This document shows positions 1 to 9,969 of a stretch of DNA of 64,000 nt, in pieces. A program made the position numbers and the translations under genes. Source of the stretch: Lysinibacillus alkalisoli (GTDB lineage: Bacteria; Bacillota; Bacilli; Bacillales_A; Planococcaceae). Where the stretch lies: the NCBI RefSeq assembly GCF_014643595.1, contig NZ_BMJT01000003.1, positions 186,001-250,000 of the forward strand, given 5' to 3'. The notes beneath the pieces are model-generated. The model worked only from the letters and a program-made list of their open reading frames with translations, had not been told where the DNA came from and searched no databases. Numbering within the stretch: the first letter of the stretch is position 1; every line of letters begins with the position of its first letter.

Positions 1-1005
1 ATTTTGATTCCAAAGAACGTAATTATTGCTACTGGCACAACACCACGTGTATTACCAGGCATTCCCGTAGACGGTGAGTATGTGATGACATCGGATCATG
101 CATTAAACATTCAAGAGTTGCCTAAATCTATTTTAATTATTGGTGGCGGTGTTATTGGTGTAGAGTGGGCTTCCATGTTTATTGATTTTGGTGTTGAAGT
201 AACAGTTTTAGAGCAAGGTGACCGCTTATTGCCACAAGAAGATACAGAGATCTCGAAAACATTATCAGCTGAACTTAGAAAGCGTGGGGTTAATTTAATT
301 ACTGATGCAGTCGTTAAAACAGACTCATTTACACGCGAGGGCGAACATATGACATTACTAGCTGAAGTAAACGGCGAGGTACAGTCATTTGAAGGCGAGC
401 GTATTTTCTTAAGTATTGGTCGCACGGGTAATGTTAATGATATTGGCTTGCAAAACACAGAAATTGAAGTGGAGCATGGGTTTATTAAGGTGAATGAAAA
501 CTACCAAACAAAAGAGTCACATATTTATGCGATTGGCGATGTCATTGGTGGCGTTCAATTAGCACATGTTGCTTCTAATGAAGGTATGGCAGCTGTTGAG
601 CATATTATTAAAGGTGAAACGACATATATTAATGGATTAGATGTACCACGTTGCATATATTCGTACCCAGAAGCAGCAAGTATTGGTTACTCCGAATCAC
701 AAGCTAAAGAGGCAGGCTTTGATATTAAGGTAGGTAAATTCCCATTCCAAGCGAATGGTAAGGCTTTAGTTTATGGTGAGTCAGTTGGTTTTGTAAAAGT
801 GATTGCAGATAAAAATACGAATGATTTATTAGGTGTGCATATGGTAGGGCCTCATGTGACAGATATGATTTCAGAAGCGGCATTAGCCAAGGTGCTAGAC
901 GCTACGCCATGGGAAATTAGCTTAGCCATCCATCCACATCCAACGTTAAGTGAGGTTTTTGCAGAAGCTTCAATGGCGATTGATGGATTAGCGATTCACA
1001 AGTAA
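1..1005 (+). CDS. lpdV: Dihydrolipoamide dehydrogenase (E3), 5' end cut off by window
   Basis: This is the C-terminal part of the flavoprotein E3 of the branched-chain 2-oxoacid dehydrogenase complex, which reoxidises dihydrolipoamide with NAD+. The frame is open from base 1, so the true start lies upstream. Visible parts are the NAD-binding Rossmann motif (GGGVIGVEWAS, about residues 47-57 of the visible part), the second FAD contact (YAIGDV) and the C-terminal dimerisation domain ending in HPHPTLSEV, which carries the active-site His and Glu. The N-terminal FAD motif and the redox CxxxxC are off the window. bkdAA starts 13 bases after the stop, so the gene belongs to the bkd operon; the operon context favours LpdV over the pyruvate-complex E3. 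Confidence 0.93.
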   Translation: MLIPKNVIIATGTTPRVLPGIPVDGEYVMTSDHALNIQELPKSILIIGGGVIGVEWASMFIDFGVEVTVLEQGDRLLPQEDTEISKTLSAELRKRGVNLITDAVVKTDSFTREGEHMTLLAEVNGEVQSFEGERIFLSIGRTGNVNDIGLQNTEIEVEHGFIKVNENYQTKESHIYAIGDVIGGVQLAHVASNEGMAAVEHIIKGETTYINGLDVPRCIYSYPEAASIGYSESQAKEAGFDIKVGKFPFQANGKALVYGESVGFVKVIADKNTNDLLGVHMVGPHVTDMISEAALAKVLDATPWEISLAIHPHPTLSEVFAEASMAIDGLAIHK

Positions 1006-1017
1006 GGGGGATTTGGG

Positions 1018-2025
1018 ATGAAAGAACATATTGACTATAAAGCGTTAGGACTTACAAAAGAAGATGTACTAGCCATGTACGAAACAATGCTGATGGCTAG
1101 ACGATTAGATGAGCGCATGTGGCTTTTAAACCGCGCAGGTAAAATACCATTTGTTATTTCATGTCAAGGGCAAGAAGCAGCGCAAGTAGGAGCAGCATTT
1201 GCACTTAATCAACAAAAGGACTATGTGGCACCTTATTACCGTGACTTAGGTGTTGTGTTGCATTTCGGTATGACAGCTAAAGATTTAATGCTATCTGCTT
1301 TTGCTAAAGCCGAAGACCCTAACTCTGGTGGGCGTCAAATGCCAGGGCATTTTGGTCAAAAGAAAAACCGTATTTTATCAGGTTCTTCACCTGTAACTAC
1401 TCAAGTACCACATGCTGTAGGTGTAGCGCTAGCAGGTAAGATGAATAAAGAAGACTTTGTATCGTTTGTTACATTAGGCGAAGGGTCATCTAACCAAGGC
1501 GATTTCCATGAAGGGGCTAACTTTGCTGGTGTGCATAAATTACCAGTCATTATTATGGTTGAAAATAACCAATACGCGATTTCTGTACCACTTGATTTAC
1601 AACTTGCTTGTGAGAATGTATCCGACCGTGCAGTAGGCTATGGTATGCCAGGTGTTACAGTAGATGGCAAAAATCCATTAGCTGTTTACCAAGTAGTGAA
1701 AGAGGCAGCAGATCGTGCGCGTAATGGCGAAGGGCCAAGTTTAATTGAAACAAAGACGTATCGTTTAACAGCACATTCTTCAGATGATGACCAACGTCAA
1801 TACCGCACCAAAGAAGATATTGAGGAAGGTTTTATTAAAGACCCCATTCATTTATTTGAAAATTATTTGCGTGACGAACAACTTGCAACAGATGAAGATT
1901 TAACAGCAATCAATGAGCGCGTAATGGCAGAGGTTAATGAGGCAACAGAATATGCCGAAGCCGCTCCTTATGCTAAAGCAGAAGACTTATATACCTATGT
2001 TTATGCAGAGGAGGGGGAAGCATAA
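1018..2025 (+). CDS. bkdAA: Branched-chain 2-oxoacid dehydrogenase E1 alpha subunit
   Basis: Thiamine-diphosphate-dependent E1 alpha subunit, which decarboxylates the 2-oxoacids from Leu, Ile and Val together with the beta subunit. The 335-residue length is normal for the Bacillus family. The TPP-binding stretch runs from GEGSSNQGDFHEG to ENNQYAIS (about residues 153-188), and the YRLTAHSSDDD phosphorylation-loop-like segment is near residue 255. AGGGGGA lies just before the ATG. The stop codon overlaps the bkdAB start in TAATG, indicating translational coupling. Confidence 0.95.
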   Translation: MKEHIDYKALGLTKEDVLAMYETMLMARRLDERMWLLNRAGKIPFVISCQGQEAAQVGAAFALNQQKDYVAPYYRDLGVVLHFGMTAKDLMLSAFAKAEDPNSGGRQMPGHFGQKKNRILSGSSPVTTQVPHAVGVALAGKMNKEDFVSFVTLGEGSSNQGDFHEGANFAGVHKLPVIIMVENNQYAISVPLDLQLACENVSDRAVGYGMPGVTVDGKNPLAVYQVVKEAADRARNGEGPSLIETKTYRLTAHSSDDDQRQYRTKEDIEEGFIKDPIHLFENYLRDEQLATDEDLTAINERVMAEVNEATEYAEAAPYAKAEDLYTYVYAEEGEA

Positions 2026-3008
2026 TGGCTGTAATGTCTTATTTAGATGCTATTACATTAGCAATGAAGGAAGAAATGCAACGTGACGAGCGCGTTTTTA
2101 TTTTAGGTGAGGATGTAGGGCGTAAAGGTGGCGTGTTTAAAGCAACTGCTGGTTTATTTGATGAATTTGGACATGATCGTGTATTAGATACACCACTTGC
2201 TGAGAGTGCTATTGCGGGTGTTGGTATTGGTGCTGCTATGTATGGCATGCGACCTATTGCAGAGATGCAGTTTGCCGACTTTATTATGCCTGCTGTCAAC
2301 CAAATTGTATCAGAGGCTGCAAAAATGCGATTCCGCTCTAACAATGATTGGTCGTGTCCAATGGTAATACGTGCCCCATTCGGTGGTGGCGTACACGGAG
2401 CCTTATACCACTCTCAATCAGTTGAAGCTTTATTTGCAGGGACGCCTGGTTTAAAGATTGTGATTCCTTCAACGCCTTACGATGCAAAAGGCCTGTTGAA
2501 AGCCGCTATTCGCGACCCCGACCCTGTGTTGTTTTTTGAACATAAGCGAGCATATCGTTTAATTAAAGGTGAAGTGCCGGCAGATGACTACACATTACCT
2601 TTAGGTAAAGCAGATATTAAGCGTGAAGGTGAAGATTTAACGGTGATTACGTACGGTTTAGCTGTGCATTTTGCACTGCAAGCTGCCGACCGTTTGGCGA
2701 GTGATGGGATTGATGCTGAGGTGGTTGATTTACGCACAGTATATCCACTCGATAAGGAGACGATTATTCAATCTGCTAGTAAAACAGGCAAAGTATTACT
2801 TGTTACAGAAGATAATAAGGAAGGCAGTATTATTAGTGATATTGCTGCGATTATTGCAGAAGAATGTTTATTTGATTTGGATGCGCCAATTAAACGTTTA
2901 GCAGGACCTGATGTACCTGCGATGCCATATGCACCAACGATGGAAAAAGAATTTATGATTAGTCCAGAAAAAGTAGAACGCGCTATGCGTGAACTAGCGG
3001 CGTTTTAA
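2025..3008 (+). CDS. bkdAB: Branched-chain 2-oxoacid dehydrogenase E1 beta subunit
   Basis: Transketolase-like beta subunit of the E1 heterotetramer. It has the family start (LGEDVGRKGGVF), the central MRPIAEMQFADF region and the C-terminal transketolase domain (VVDLRTVYPLDKETI). Its 327 residues are full length. The ATG shares its A with the stop of bkdAA, and the GAGGGGGAAG at 2011-2020 serves as ribosome site from inside the previous gene. bkdB follows after 11 bases with its own GGGGGA site. Confidence 0.95.
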   Translation: MAVMSYLDAITLAMKEEMQRDERVFILGEDVGRKGGVFKATAGLFDEFGHDRVLDTPLAESAIAGVGIGAAMYGMRPIAEMQFADFIMPAVNQIVSEAAKMRFRSNNDWSCPMVIRAPFGGGVHGALYHSQSVEALFAGTPGLKIVIPSTPYDAKGLLKAAIRDPDPVLFFEHKRAYRLIKGEVPADDYTLPLGKADIKREGEDLTVITYGLAVHFALQAADRLASDGIDAEVVDLRTVYPLDKETIIQSASKTGKVLLVTEDNKEGSIISDIAAIIAEECLFDLDAPIKRLAGPDVPAMPYAPTMEKEFMISPEKVERAMRELAAF

Positions 3009-3019
3009 GGGGGATACTC

Positions 3020-4327
3020 ATGACACAAAATATTTTAATGCCACAACTCGGTGAGAGTGTTACAGAAGGTACAATTGACCGCTGGCTAGTAAAACCTGGC
3101 GACAAAGTAAATAAATACGATGCACTAGCTGAAGTAACAACAGATAAGGTAACCGCTGAAATTCCATCTTCTTTTACAGGCGTTATTGGTAAACTAGTAG
3201 CAGAAGAAGGCGAAACATTGCCTGTTGGTGCTGTTGTATGTACAATTGAGGCAGAAGATGTACCTGCACCGCCAGAAGAGAAAAGTTCCGCGGTGAGCGC
3301 AGCGATTTTAAATGCAGGTACAAAAACTACAGAGCAAGCACCAGCGCCTCAAAAGATTGAACAGCCAAAAGGCGAAGGCATGAAGGCACGTTATTCGCCA
3401 GCTGTGTTACGTTTAGCACAAGAACATGATATTGACTTAACATTACTTACAGGTTCAGGAGCGGCAGGGCGTATTACACGAAAAGACGTCCAAGCGGTTA
3501 TTGATGGTAAATTTACAGTGACAGCATCAACACCAGCGCCAACACCAGCACCAGCTGCGTCAACATCAGGTACGAATGTTGAAAAGACAACAACAGCGCC
3601 CGTAGAGGAAGTTACAACTGCAGAAGGTGATGTAGTAATCCCTGTCTCTAAAGTACGCAGTGCCATTGCTAAAAATATGCAACGTAGCGTAACAGAAATC
3701 CCGCATGCCTGGATGATGATGGAAGTAGATGTCACAGACTTAGTAGCCTATCGCGATAGTTTAAAAGCAGAATTTAAAGCACGTGAAGGTTTTTCATTAA
3801 CGTATTTTGCCTTCTTTGTTAAAGCTGTAGCACAAGCTTTAAAGGAATATCCAATGTTGAATTCAACATGGGCAGGGGACAATATTATTCAAAAGAAAGC
3901 TATTAATTTATCCATTGCTGTAGCAACAGACGATGCACTATTCGTCCCTGTCATCAAAAATGCAGACGATAAGTCTGTAAAAGGGATTGCCAAAGATATT
4001 TGGGAGCTTTCTCAAAAAACAAAAGCAGGTAAATTAAAAATGGATGATATGACAGGCGGTACATTTACAGTCAATAACACAGGTTCGTTTGGCTCAATGC
4101 AATCGATGGGAATTATTAATCATCCTCAAGCTGCTATTTTACAAATAGAAAATATTGTTAAAAAACCTGTGATTTTAGAAGGTGGAATGATTGCTGCACG
4201 TGATTGTGTAAATTTATGTTTATCACTTGATCATAGAATTTTAGACGGTTTAGTATGTGGTAAATTCTTAAGTAGAGTCAAAGAAATTCTCGAAAATACA
4301 AATAAATCAACAATGTCCGTATATTAG
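3020..4327 (+). CDS. bkdB: Branched-chain 2-oxoacid dehydrogenase E2 (dihydrolipoyl acyltransferase)
   Basis: Core acyltransferase that passes the acyl group from lipoamide to CoA. There is one N-terminal lipoyl domain (residues 1-78) with the lipoylated Lys43 in TTDKVTAEI, and an Ala/Pro/Thr-rich linker. A peripheral subunit-binding domain follows (about 122-160, RYSPAVLRLA...GRITRKDV), then a second Ala/Pro/Thr-rich linker. The catalytic domain ends with the DHRILDG signature, whose His is the catalytic base. Length 435 is typical of one-lipoyl-domain Bacillus E2. It is the last gene of the bkd operon: a hairpin terminator follows the stop directly. Confidence 0.95.
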   Translation: MTQNILMPQLGESVTEGTIDRWLVKPGDKVNKYDALAEVTTDKVTAEIPSSFTGVIGKLVAEEGETLPVGAVVCTIEAEDVPAPPEEKSSAVSAAILNAGTKTTEQAPAPQKIEQPKGEGMKARYSPAVLRLAQEHDIDLTLLTGSGAAGRITRKDVQAVIDGKFTVTASTPAPTPAPAASTSGTNVEKTTTAPVEEVTTAEGDVVIPVSKVRSAIAKNMQRSVTEIPHAWMMMEVDVTDLVAYRDSLKAEFKAREGFSLTYFAFFVKAVAQALKEYPMLNSTWAGDNIIQKKAINLSIAVATDDALFVPVIKNADDKSVKGIAKDIWELSQKTKAGKLKMDDMTGGTFTVNNTGSFGSMQSMGIINHPQAAILQIENIVKKPVILEGGMIAARDCVNLCLSLDHRILDGLVCGKFLSRVKEILENTNKSTMSVY

Positions 4328-4334
4328 TAAAACG

Positions 4335-4371
4335 ATGAGAAGCCTGTTATAACAGGGCTTCTCATTTTTTG
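4335..4371 (+). terminator. Intrinsic terminator of the bkd operon
   Basis: Stem ATGAGAAGCC / GGCTTCTCAT with an inner TGTT/AACA extension and one bulged G, followed by six T. It lies 8 bases after bkdB and separates it from the mutA unit. Confidence 0.9.
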
Positions 4372-4445
4372 TACTTTTCGCAAAGTGCTTTGTAAGGTAG
4401 AATAGTTGTAGAAACTACTAAGGGGGGAAGCTGTTTAGCGTCCAC

Positions 4446-6131
4446 ATGTCAAAAAACATGAAAGATATTCAATTCGACACTGTCACTTATGACAGCTGGA
4501 AAGAGCAGGCAATAAAGGCGCTCAAAGGTAAACCATTTGAGTCACTATTTACTAAAATTAGTGAAGGTATTACGTTAGAGCCGCTTTACACAAAGGAAAT
4601 GCTTTTTGAAAAATTGGGAGAGCAGCTCGACAAACAAGTGTCTACGATTCGTTCCCTACGTGAAGACACCACGTTTAAAATTGCTCAACAAACGTATGCA
4701 ACAAGTAGTGAACAATTTTTAGCAAGTATAAAAGATAGTTTATCCCGTGGTAATGAAGTGATTACAATTGATAGCCGTATGAGTTTTGATTGGGATGAAA
4801 CGACATTGCGTGAGCTAGCGCAATATTTTACTGAATATTCATTTAAAATCACGGTACAAAATGAACAAGACCCATTATTGCGAGTATTTGAATTTGCATC
4901 AAAGGATAGTAAAGGTTGTATTATTAGCCCTGTGCCTATTACGTTAGCAAATTTTGATCAAGTGCGTACTATTTGTGCTAATACGATTCATTATCACAAT
5001 GAAGGAGCCAATGCAGTACAAGAGTTAGCATTAGCATTAGCATTAGCAGCAAAATATGCAGATGAGGCAGATTGCTTTGATACATTCGTTAAGAAATTCT
5101 TTGTTACATTTGCAGTTGATACACAATTCTTCATTGAAATCGCTAAAATTCGTGCTTTCAGAGTATTATGGAAAGCGTTCACATCAGCATATGGTGTGAC
5201 AGACGATGTAATTGTGCCAATTGTGGCAGAAACATCTATTCGCAGTAATTCAAAATTAGATGTTTATGTTAACTTATTGCGTTCAGGTAATGAGGCATTA
5301 TCGGCAGCAATAGGTGGCGCTGACTATTTCACTGTACACCCGCATGATGTTTTAACTTCGCCGACCGAGCAGTCGGTTAGGATTGCACGTAACGTATCAT
5401 TAGTATTAAAAGAAGAGACACATGTATTACGTGTGACAGACCCAGCAGGTGGTTCATATTTTATTGAGTCACTTACAGCTGATTTTGTAAATGAGGCATG
5501 GGCATTATTCTTAACGATACAAGACCAAGGTGGTTTTGATACTTTTGAACAAAATGGTCAACTCAAAGCGATGCTTACAGCGTCTTATGAGGCACGTATT
5601 ACAGAAGTAGCAACACGTAAAACATCACTGATTGGTACAAACATCTATGCCAATCCAGAAGATGAATTACCAACAGTTGAAAATGAAATTTATGCTACTG
5701 TTAAACGTTTAGCGTTGCCATTTGAGCAATTACGTGAGCAATACGTTACAGCACAACCAAAAATCGCTATTTTAACATATGGTGCTTTAAAGGACTTTAA
5801 GCCGCGCGCAGATTTCGTATCTGGCTTTGTTAATACAGTCGGAATTGTTGCTACACAAAGTGGTGCTATAGAAAGTATCGAAGAAGCTAAAAAATGGCTT
5901 GCAGAAACAGATGCACAGTATGTAGTGTTAGCTGCAACAAATGAAGCAACAGCCGAACTCGTACCAGCATTATTAACGGTGAAGCCCGCTCATGTGTTAC
6001 TAGATGTAGCAGGAAAATTCACACAACAAGAGGACTGGATCACGAGTGGATTGAATGGTGCTGTGTATGCAGGGCAAAATATTATTGATAAATTACAAGC
6101 TGTTTTACAAAGCATAAAGGAGGTTCACTAA
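4446..6131 (+). CDS. mutA: Methylmalonyl-CoA mutase small (beta) subunit
   Basis: Non-catalytic partner of MutB in the heterodimeric B12-dependent methylmalonyl-CoA mutase. The 561 residues contain a degenerate TIM-barrel ([14 protein letters not shown], around residue 330, matches the conserved mutase stretch). A C-terminal Rossmann-like domain follows that lacks the DxHxxG cobalamin motif, as expected for this subunit. The ribosome-site-like AGGGGGGAAG (4421-4430) is unusually far (about 15-18 bases) from the first ATG; no better in-frame start is visible except CTG at 4431, so the start is less certain than the rest. A TTAGCA hexamer is repeated four times at 5025-5048. MutB starts 2 bases after the stop. 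Confidence 0.9.
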   Translation: MSKNMKDIQFDTVTYDSWKEQAIKALKGKPFESLFTKISEGITLEPLYTKEMLFEKLGEQLDKQVSTIRSLREDTTFKIAQQTYATSSEQFLASIKDSLSRGNEVITIDSRMSFDWDETTLRELAQYFTEYSFKITVQNEQDPLLRVFEFASKDSKGCIISPVPITLANFDQVRTICANTIHYHNEGANAVQELALALALAAKYADEADCFDTFVKKFFVTFAVDTQFFIEIAKIRAFRVLWKAFTSAYGVTDDVIVPIVAETSIRSNSKLDVYVNLLRSGNEALSAAIGGADYFTVHPHDVLTSPTEQSVRIARNVSLVLKEETHVLRVTDPAGGSYFIESLTADFVNEAWALFLTIQDQGGFDTFEQNGQLKAMLTASYEARITEVATRKTSLIGTNIYANPEDELPTVENEIYATVKRLALPFEQLREQYVTAQPKIAILTYGALKDFKPRADFVSGFVNTVGIVATQSGAIESIEEAKKWLAETDAQYVVLAATNEATAELVPALLTVKPAHVLLDVAGKFTQQEDWITSGLNGAVYAGQNIIDKLQAVLQSIKEVH

Positions 6132-6133
6132 TT

Positions 6134-8284
6134 ATGAAACCTAATTTTAATGCCGTTAATATTGCCGATATTTTAGCAACACAACAACCACAGGCTTCGG
6201 AAGAAACATTTTTAACAAATGAAGGCATACCTGTGAAAGATGTCTATGTAAAAGAAGATGTTGCACAAGCGAAACATTTAAACGACGTTTCAGGTATTGC
6301 ACCAAATACGCGTGGACCATATCCTACCATGTATGTAGCAAGACCTTGGACAGTGCGTCAATATGCAGGTTTCTCTACAGCGGAAGAATCGAATGCCTTT
6401 TATAAACGTAACTTAGCGATGGGGCAAAAGGGATTATCTGTTGCCTTTGACTTAGCGACTCACCGTGGTTATGATTCCGATCACCCACGTGTGACAGGTG
6501 ATGTTGGTAAAGCAGGTGTAGCTATTGATTCAATTGAAGATATGAAAATTTTATTTGATTCTATCCCACTAGATCAAATGTCTGTATCTATGACGATGAA
6601 CGGTGCTGTTTTACCTGTTTTAGCCTTTTATATTATTGCAGCTGAAGAGCAAGGTGTAACACCAGATAAATTAGCAGGTACTATTCAAAATGATATTTTA
6701 AAAGAATATATGGTGCGTAACACTTATATTTACCCACCAGCGATGTCCATGCAAATTATTGCGGATATTTTCGAATATACAAGTAAATTTATGCCAAAGT
6801 TCAACTCGATTTCTATTTCTGGTTATCATATTCAAGAAGCAGGTGCTACTAATGATATTGAGTTGGCCTATACATTGGCAGATGGGCTGGAGTATGTGCG
6901 TACGGGCTTAAAGGCAGGCATTGATATTGACTCGTTTGCGCCACGTTTATCTTTCTTCTGGGCAATTGGGATGAACTATTACATGGAAGTAGCTAAAATG
7001 CGTGCCGCACGCCGTATCTGGGCACAAATGATGTCAACATTTAATCCGAAAAATTCTAAAACATTAGCATTGCGTACACACTCGCAAACATCGGGCTGGT
7101 CATTGACAGAGCAAGACCCATTCAACAATGTGGCACGAACATTATTTGAGGCAAATGCTTCTTCTATGGGGCATACTCAATCCCTTCACACGAATGCACT
7201 TGACGAAGCGATTGCTCTCCCGACGGACTTCTCTGCTCGTATTGCACGTAATACACAATTATTCTTGCAAGAAGAAACAGGCATGACAAAAGTGATTGAC
7301 CCATGGGGTGGTTCGTATTATGTTGAGAAGTTAACAGAAGAAATTACAAACTCTGCTTGGGAACTGATTGAGGAAATTGAAGATTTAGGTGGTATGGCTA
7401 AAGCGATTGACACAGGTCTACCAAAAATGAAAGTAGAAGAAGCTGCGGCAAAACGTCAAGCTAAAATTGACTCTAAAACAGAAACGATTGTTGGTGTGAA
7501 CAAGTACCGCTTAGATGTGGAAGAACCGATTGACATTTTAGATATTGATAATACATTAGTACGTCAAAAACAAATTGAACGTTTAGATAAGATGAAAGCA
7601 GAACGTGATGAAGCAGAAGTACAAAAACATTTAGCACGTTTAACAGAAGCGGCAAAAACAGGCAAAGAAAATTTATTAGCAGTAGCTGTAGATGCTGCAC
7701 GCGCGCGTGCTTCGTTAGGGGAGATTTCAGACGCAGTGGAAGAAGTTTCAGGTCGCCATAAAGCAGTGATACGCTCAATTTCTGGTGTGTATTCTTCTAA
7801 CTTCTCAGATGAGGAGCAACTGGAAGAAATTAAACAGATGACAAAAGAATTTGAAGAAAATGAAGGTCGCCGCCCACGTATTTTAGTAGCTAAAATGGGA
7901 CAAGATGGACATGACCGCGGGGCTAAGGTAATTTCAACAGCTTATGCTGATATGGGCTTTGATGTGGATATCTCACCATTATTTATGACGCCTGCAGAGA
8001 CAGCGCAAATGGCAGTAGAAAATGACGTTCACGTAGTAGGTGTATCATCACTGGCAGCAGGTCATAAAACGTTAGTGCCTGAGCTTTACGGTGAGTTAGA
8101 TAAGTTGGGTAGAAGTGATATTGTCATTGTTTGTGGTGGGGTAATACCCGCACAGGACTATGATTTCCTTTACCAAGCAGGCGCTTCAGCCATTTTTGGA
8201 CCAGGTACTGTAATACCAGTATCCGCACAAAAAACATTAGAGGAAGTTTATCGTCGCCTAGGCTACGAGGAAGTGTCTCAATAA
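6134..8284 (+). CDS. mutB: Methylmalonyl-CoA mutase large (alpha) catalytic subunit
   Basis: Adenosylcobalamin-dependent isomerase converting (R)-methylmalonyl-CoA to succinyl-CoA. The N-terminal barrel carries the typical [19 protein letters not shown] entry and the [16 protein letters not shown] substrate region. The C-terminal cobalamin domain has DGHDRG (about residues 591-596; its His is the lower axial Co ligand), the SSLAAGH strand and the GGVIP loop. Length 716 is standard. AAAGGAGG lies upstream inside the end of mutA. The stop overlaps the meaB start (TAATG), so mutA-mutB-meaB are translationally linked. Confidence 0.96.
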   Translation: MKPNFNAVNIADILATQQPQASEETFLTNEGIPVKDVYVKEDVAQAKHLNDVSGIAPNTRGPYPTMYVARPWTVRQYAGFSTAEESNAFYKRNLAMGQKGLSVAFDLATHRGYDSDHPRVTGDVGKAGVAIDSIEDMKILFDSIPLDQMSVSMTMNGAVLPVLAFYIIAAEEQGVTPDKLAGTIQNDILKEYMVRNTYIYPPAMSMQIIADIFEYTSKFMPKFNSISISGYHIQEAGATNDIELAYTLADGLEYVRTGLKAGIDIDSFAPRLSFFWAIGMNYYMEVAKMRAARRIWAQMMSTFNPKNSKTLALRTHSQTSGWSLTEQDPFNNVARTLFEANASSMGHTQSLHTNALDEAIALPTDFSARIARNTQLFLQEETGMTKVIDPWGGSYYVEKLTEEITNSAWELIEEIEDLGGMAKAIDTGLPKMKVEEAAAKRQAKIDSKTETIVGVNKYRLDVEEPIDILDIDNTLVRQKQIERLDKMKAERDEAEVQKHLARLTEAAKTGKENLLAVAVDAARARASLGEISDAVEEVSGRHKAVIRSISGVYSSNFSDEEQLEEIKQMTKEFEENEGRRPRILVAKMGQDGHDRGAKVISTAYADMGFDVDISPLFMTPAETAQMAVENDVHVVGVSSLAAGHKTLVPELYGELDKLGRSDIVIVCGGVIPAQDYDFLYQAGASAIFGPGTVIPVSAQKTLEEVYRRLGYEEVSQ

Positions 8285-9366
8285 TGAAAAAGGATAAAAG
8301 TGCATTATACGTTATGGACGGGGTTAGTATTAACCACGATGGCATGCAAGCGAGTGCACCGAAACAATTCCGCAAGAAAAAACAACAAGCGCTTGATATA
8401 CCTGCATTAGCAGAAAAAGTACGTTCGGGTTCACGTTTAGAGTTGGCGAAAGCGATCACATTAATTGAAAGTTCAAATGCCACACATAAAGTACAAGCAC
8501 AAGCTTTATTACAAGAGTTGTTACCTCATACAGGAAATAGTATCCGTATAGGGATTACAGGTGTGCCTGGAGCGGGGAAAAGTTCTTTTATTGAAGCATT
8601 TGGTACGATGTTGACTGATATGGGTAAAAAAGTGGCAGTATTAGCTATTGATCCAAGTTCTTCTTTATCAGGTGGGAGTATTTTAGGAGATAAAACACGT
8701 ATGGAAGAGCTTGTAAAGCAGCCTAATGCTTTTGTTCGACCTTCACCATCAGCAGGGACATTAGGTGGTGTGCATAAGAAAACCCGTGAAACTATGCTAA
8801 TTTGCGAATCCGCAGGTTATGATGTCATTTTAATTGAAACAGTCGGCGTAGGGCAGAGCGAAACATATGTGAGAGGTATGGTTGACTTCTTCCTTCTGCT
8901 TGTATTAACAGGTGCAGGGGACGAGTTACAAGGCATGAAGAAAGGTATTATGGAGTTGGCAGACGCTATAATCGTACACAAGGCAGATGGCGATAACGTA
9001 CGTCTTGCCAAACGTACAGTAGCAGAGTATAAACAAATTTTACACTTCTTGCAGCCAGCGACACCAGGTTGGATTACGACAGCAATGCCTGTTAGCTCTT
9101 ATGAAAAGAAGGGGCTTGATACAACTTGGGAGACCATTCAAGACTTCCAAAAAACTGTGCAAGCTAATGATGTATGGTATACAAGACGTCAAGTTCAAAC
9201 AAGAGATTGGTTCCGCTCTATGATTACGGATCATCTCATTGATACGTTTTATGGAGACGCAGAGCGAAAATCAACTGTAGAGCAGTTAGAAAGACAAATT
9301 TTACAAGGTAAATTAACAGTGACACAAGGTGTAGATACACTGTTTAATAAAAACGAAAACTTTTAA
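8284..9366 (+). CDS. meaB: Methylmalonyl-CoA mutase-associated G3E GTPase chaperone
   Basis: G-protein chaperone (MeaB/ArgK family) that gates delivery of adenosylcobalamin to the mutase and protects it from inactivation. It shows Walker A GVPGAGKSS (about residues 97-105), an IDPSSSLSGGSILGDKTRM switch region, Walker B-type ETVGVGQSE and the VHKADGD base-recognition motif. The 360 residues include an N-terminal basic tail of about 40 residues. Its position directly behind mutB, with overlapping stop/start, supports MeaB rather than another G3E metallochaperone. Confidence 0.94.
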   Translation: MKKDKSALYVMDGVSINHDGMQASAPKQFRKKKQQALDIPALAEKVRSGSRLELAKAITLIESSNATHKVQAQALLQELLPHTGNSIRIGITGVPGAGKSSFIEAFGTMLTDMGKKVAVLAIDPSSSLSGGSILGDKTRMEELVKQPNAFVRPSPSAGTLGGVHKKTRETMLICESAGYDVILIETVGVGQSETYVRGMVDFFLLLVLTGAGDELQGMKKGIMELADAIIVHKADGDNVRLAKRTVAEYKQILHFLQPATPGWITTAMPVSSYEKKGLDTTWETIQDFQKTVQANDVWYTRRQVQTRDWFRSMITDHLIDTFYGDAERKSTVEQLERQILQGKLTVTQGVDTLFNKNENF

Positions 9367-9435
9367 GCATTCACTAGGCAAATTCATAGTAGAACTGCTA
9401 TGATAAAGTGGAACTTGAAAGGAGCTAATACAAAG

Positions 9436-9876
9436 ATGAACATGGATTATAATTTAATTATGCAAGAAATTACAGCTACAGCACGCGCTGAAATGGAGGC
9501 GGCTGGTTATGAACAACTAACCACACCAGAAGCGGTTGAAGAAGCATTTGCACGCAAAGGGACAACATTAGTGATGATTAACTCTGTTTGTGGCTGTGCG
9601 GGTAGTATTGCACGTCCAGCAGCGGCACAAGCGGTACATTATGACCGACGTCCTGACCATTTAGTAACTGTATTTGCAGGGCAAGATAAAGAGGCAACGG
9701 CAGCAGCACGTTACCACTTTGGTGAAGATCATTTACCATCATCACCATCATTTGTCTTATTAAAAGATGGTGAAGTCATTGCAGATGTAGGTCGTTATGA
9801 AATTGAAGGACACGCTGTTGTATCAGTAGTGACAAACCTTCAAGGCAATTTTGAAGAGTTTTGTGAAGAACTGTAA
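9436..9876 (+). CDS. brxB: Bacilliredoxin, BrxA/BrxB (YphP/YqiW) family
   Basis: Small thioredoxin-fold protein that removes bacillithiol from S-bacillithiolated proteins. The family's CGC redox motif is present in NSVCGCAGS (about residues 52-60). The frame is open further up, but AAAGGAG at 9418-9424 points to ATG 9436 (146 residues, NMDYNLIMQEI) or ATG 9442. It sits between the mut genes and yqjA, where B. subtilis has yqiW (brxB) next to the bkd operon, so BrxB is preferred over BrxA. A palindromic terminator follows. Confidence 0.88.
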   Translation: MNMDYNLIMQEITATARAEMEAAGYEQLTTPEAVEEAFARKGTTLVMINSVCGCAGSIARPAAAQAVHYDRRPDHLVTVFAGQDKEATAAARYHFGEDHLPSSPSFVLLKDGEVIADVGRYEIEGHAVVSVVTNLQGNFEEFCEEL

Positions 9877-9881
9877 AACCT

Positions 9882-9907
9882 AATACCCCGAAAATTTTCG
9901 GGGTATT
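9882..9907 (+). terminator. Perfect 26-base palindrome, likely terminator after brxB
   Basis: AATACCCCGAAAA / TTTTCGGGGTATT is a perfect inverted repeat immediately after the stop, followed by CCTTTCATT. The T-tract is weak, so termination may be partial, with read-through into the yqjA-like gene. Confidence 0.7.
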
Positions 9908-9969
9908 CCTTTCATTAAATGCAGTTAGAATTTTTGCAATTTTAACGCTTTATCTTAGGAGGCTTAACA

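Noticed and set aside
4431-4433. CTG as alternative mutA start
   Set aside because: Only 3 bases from AGGGGGG and CTG is a rare start; ATG 4446 was kept although its spacing is long.
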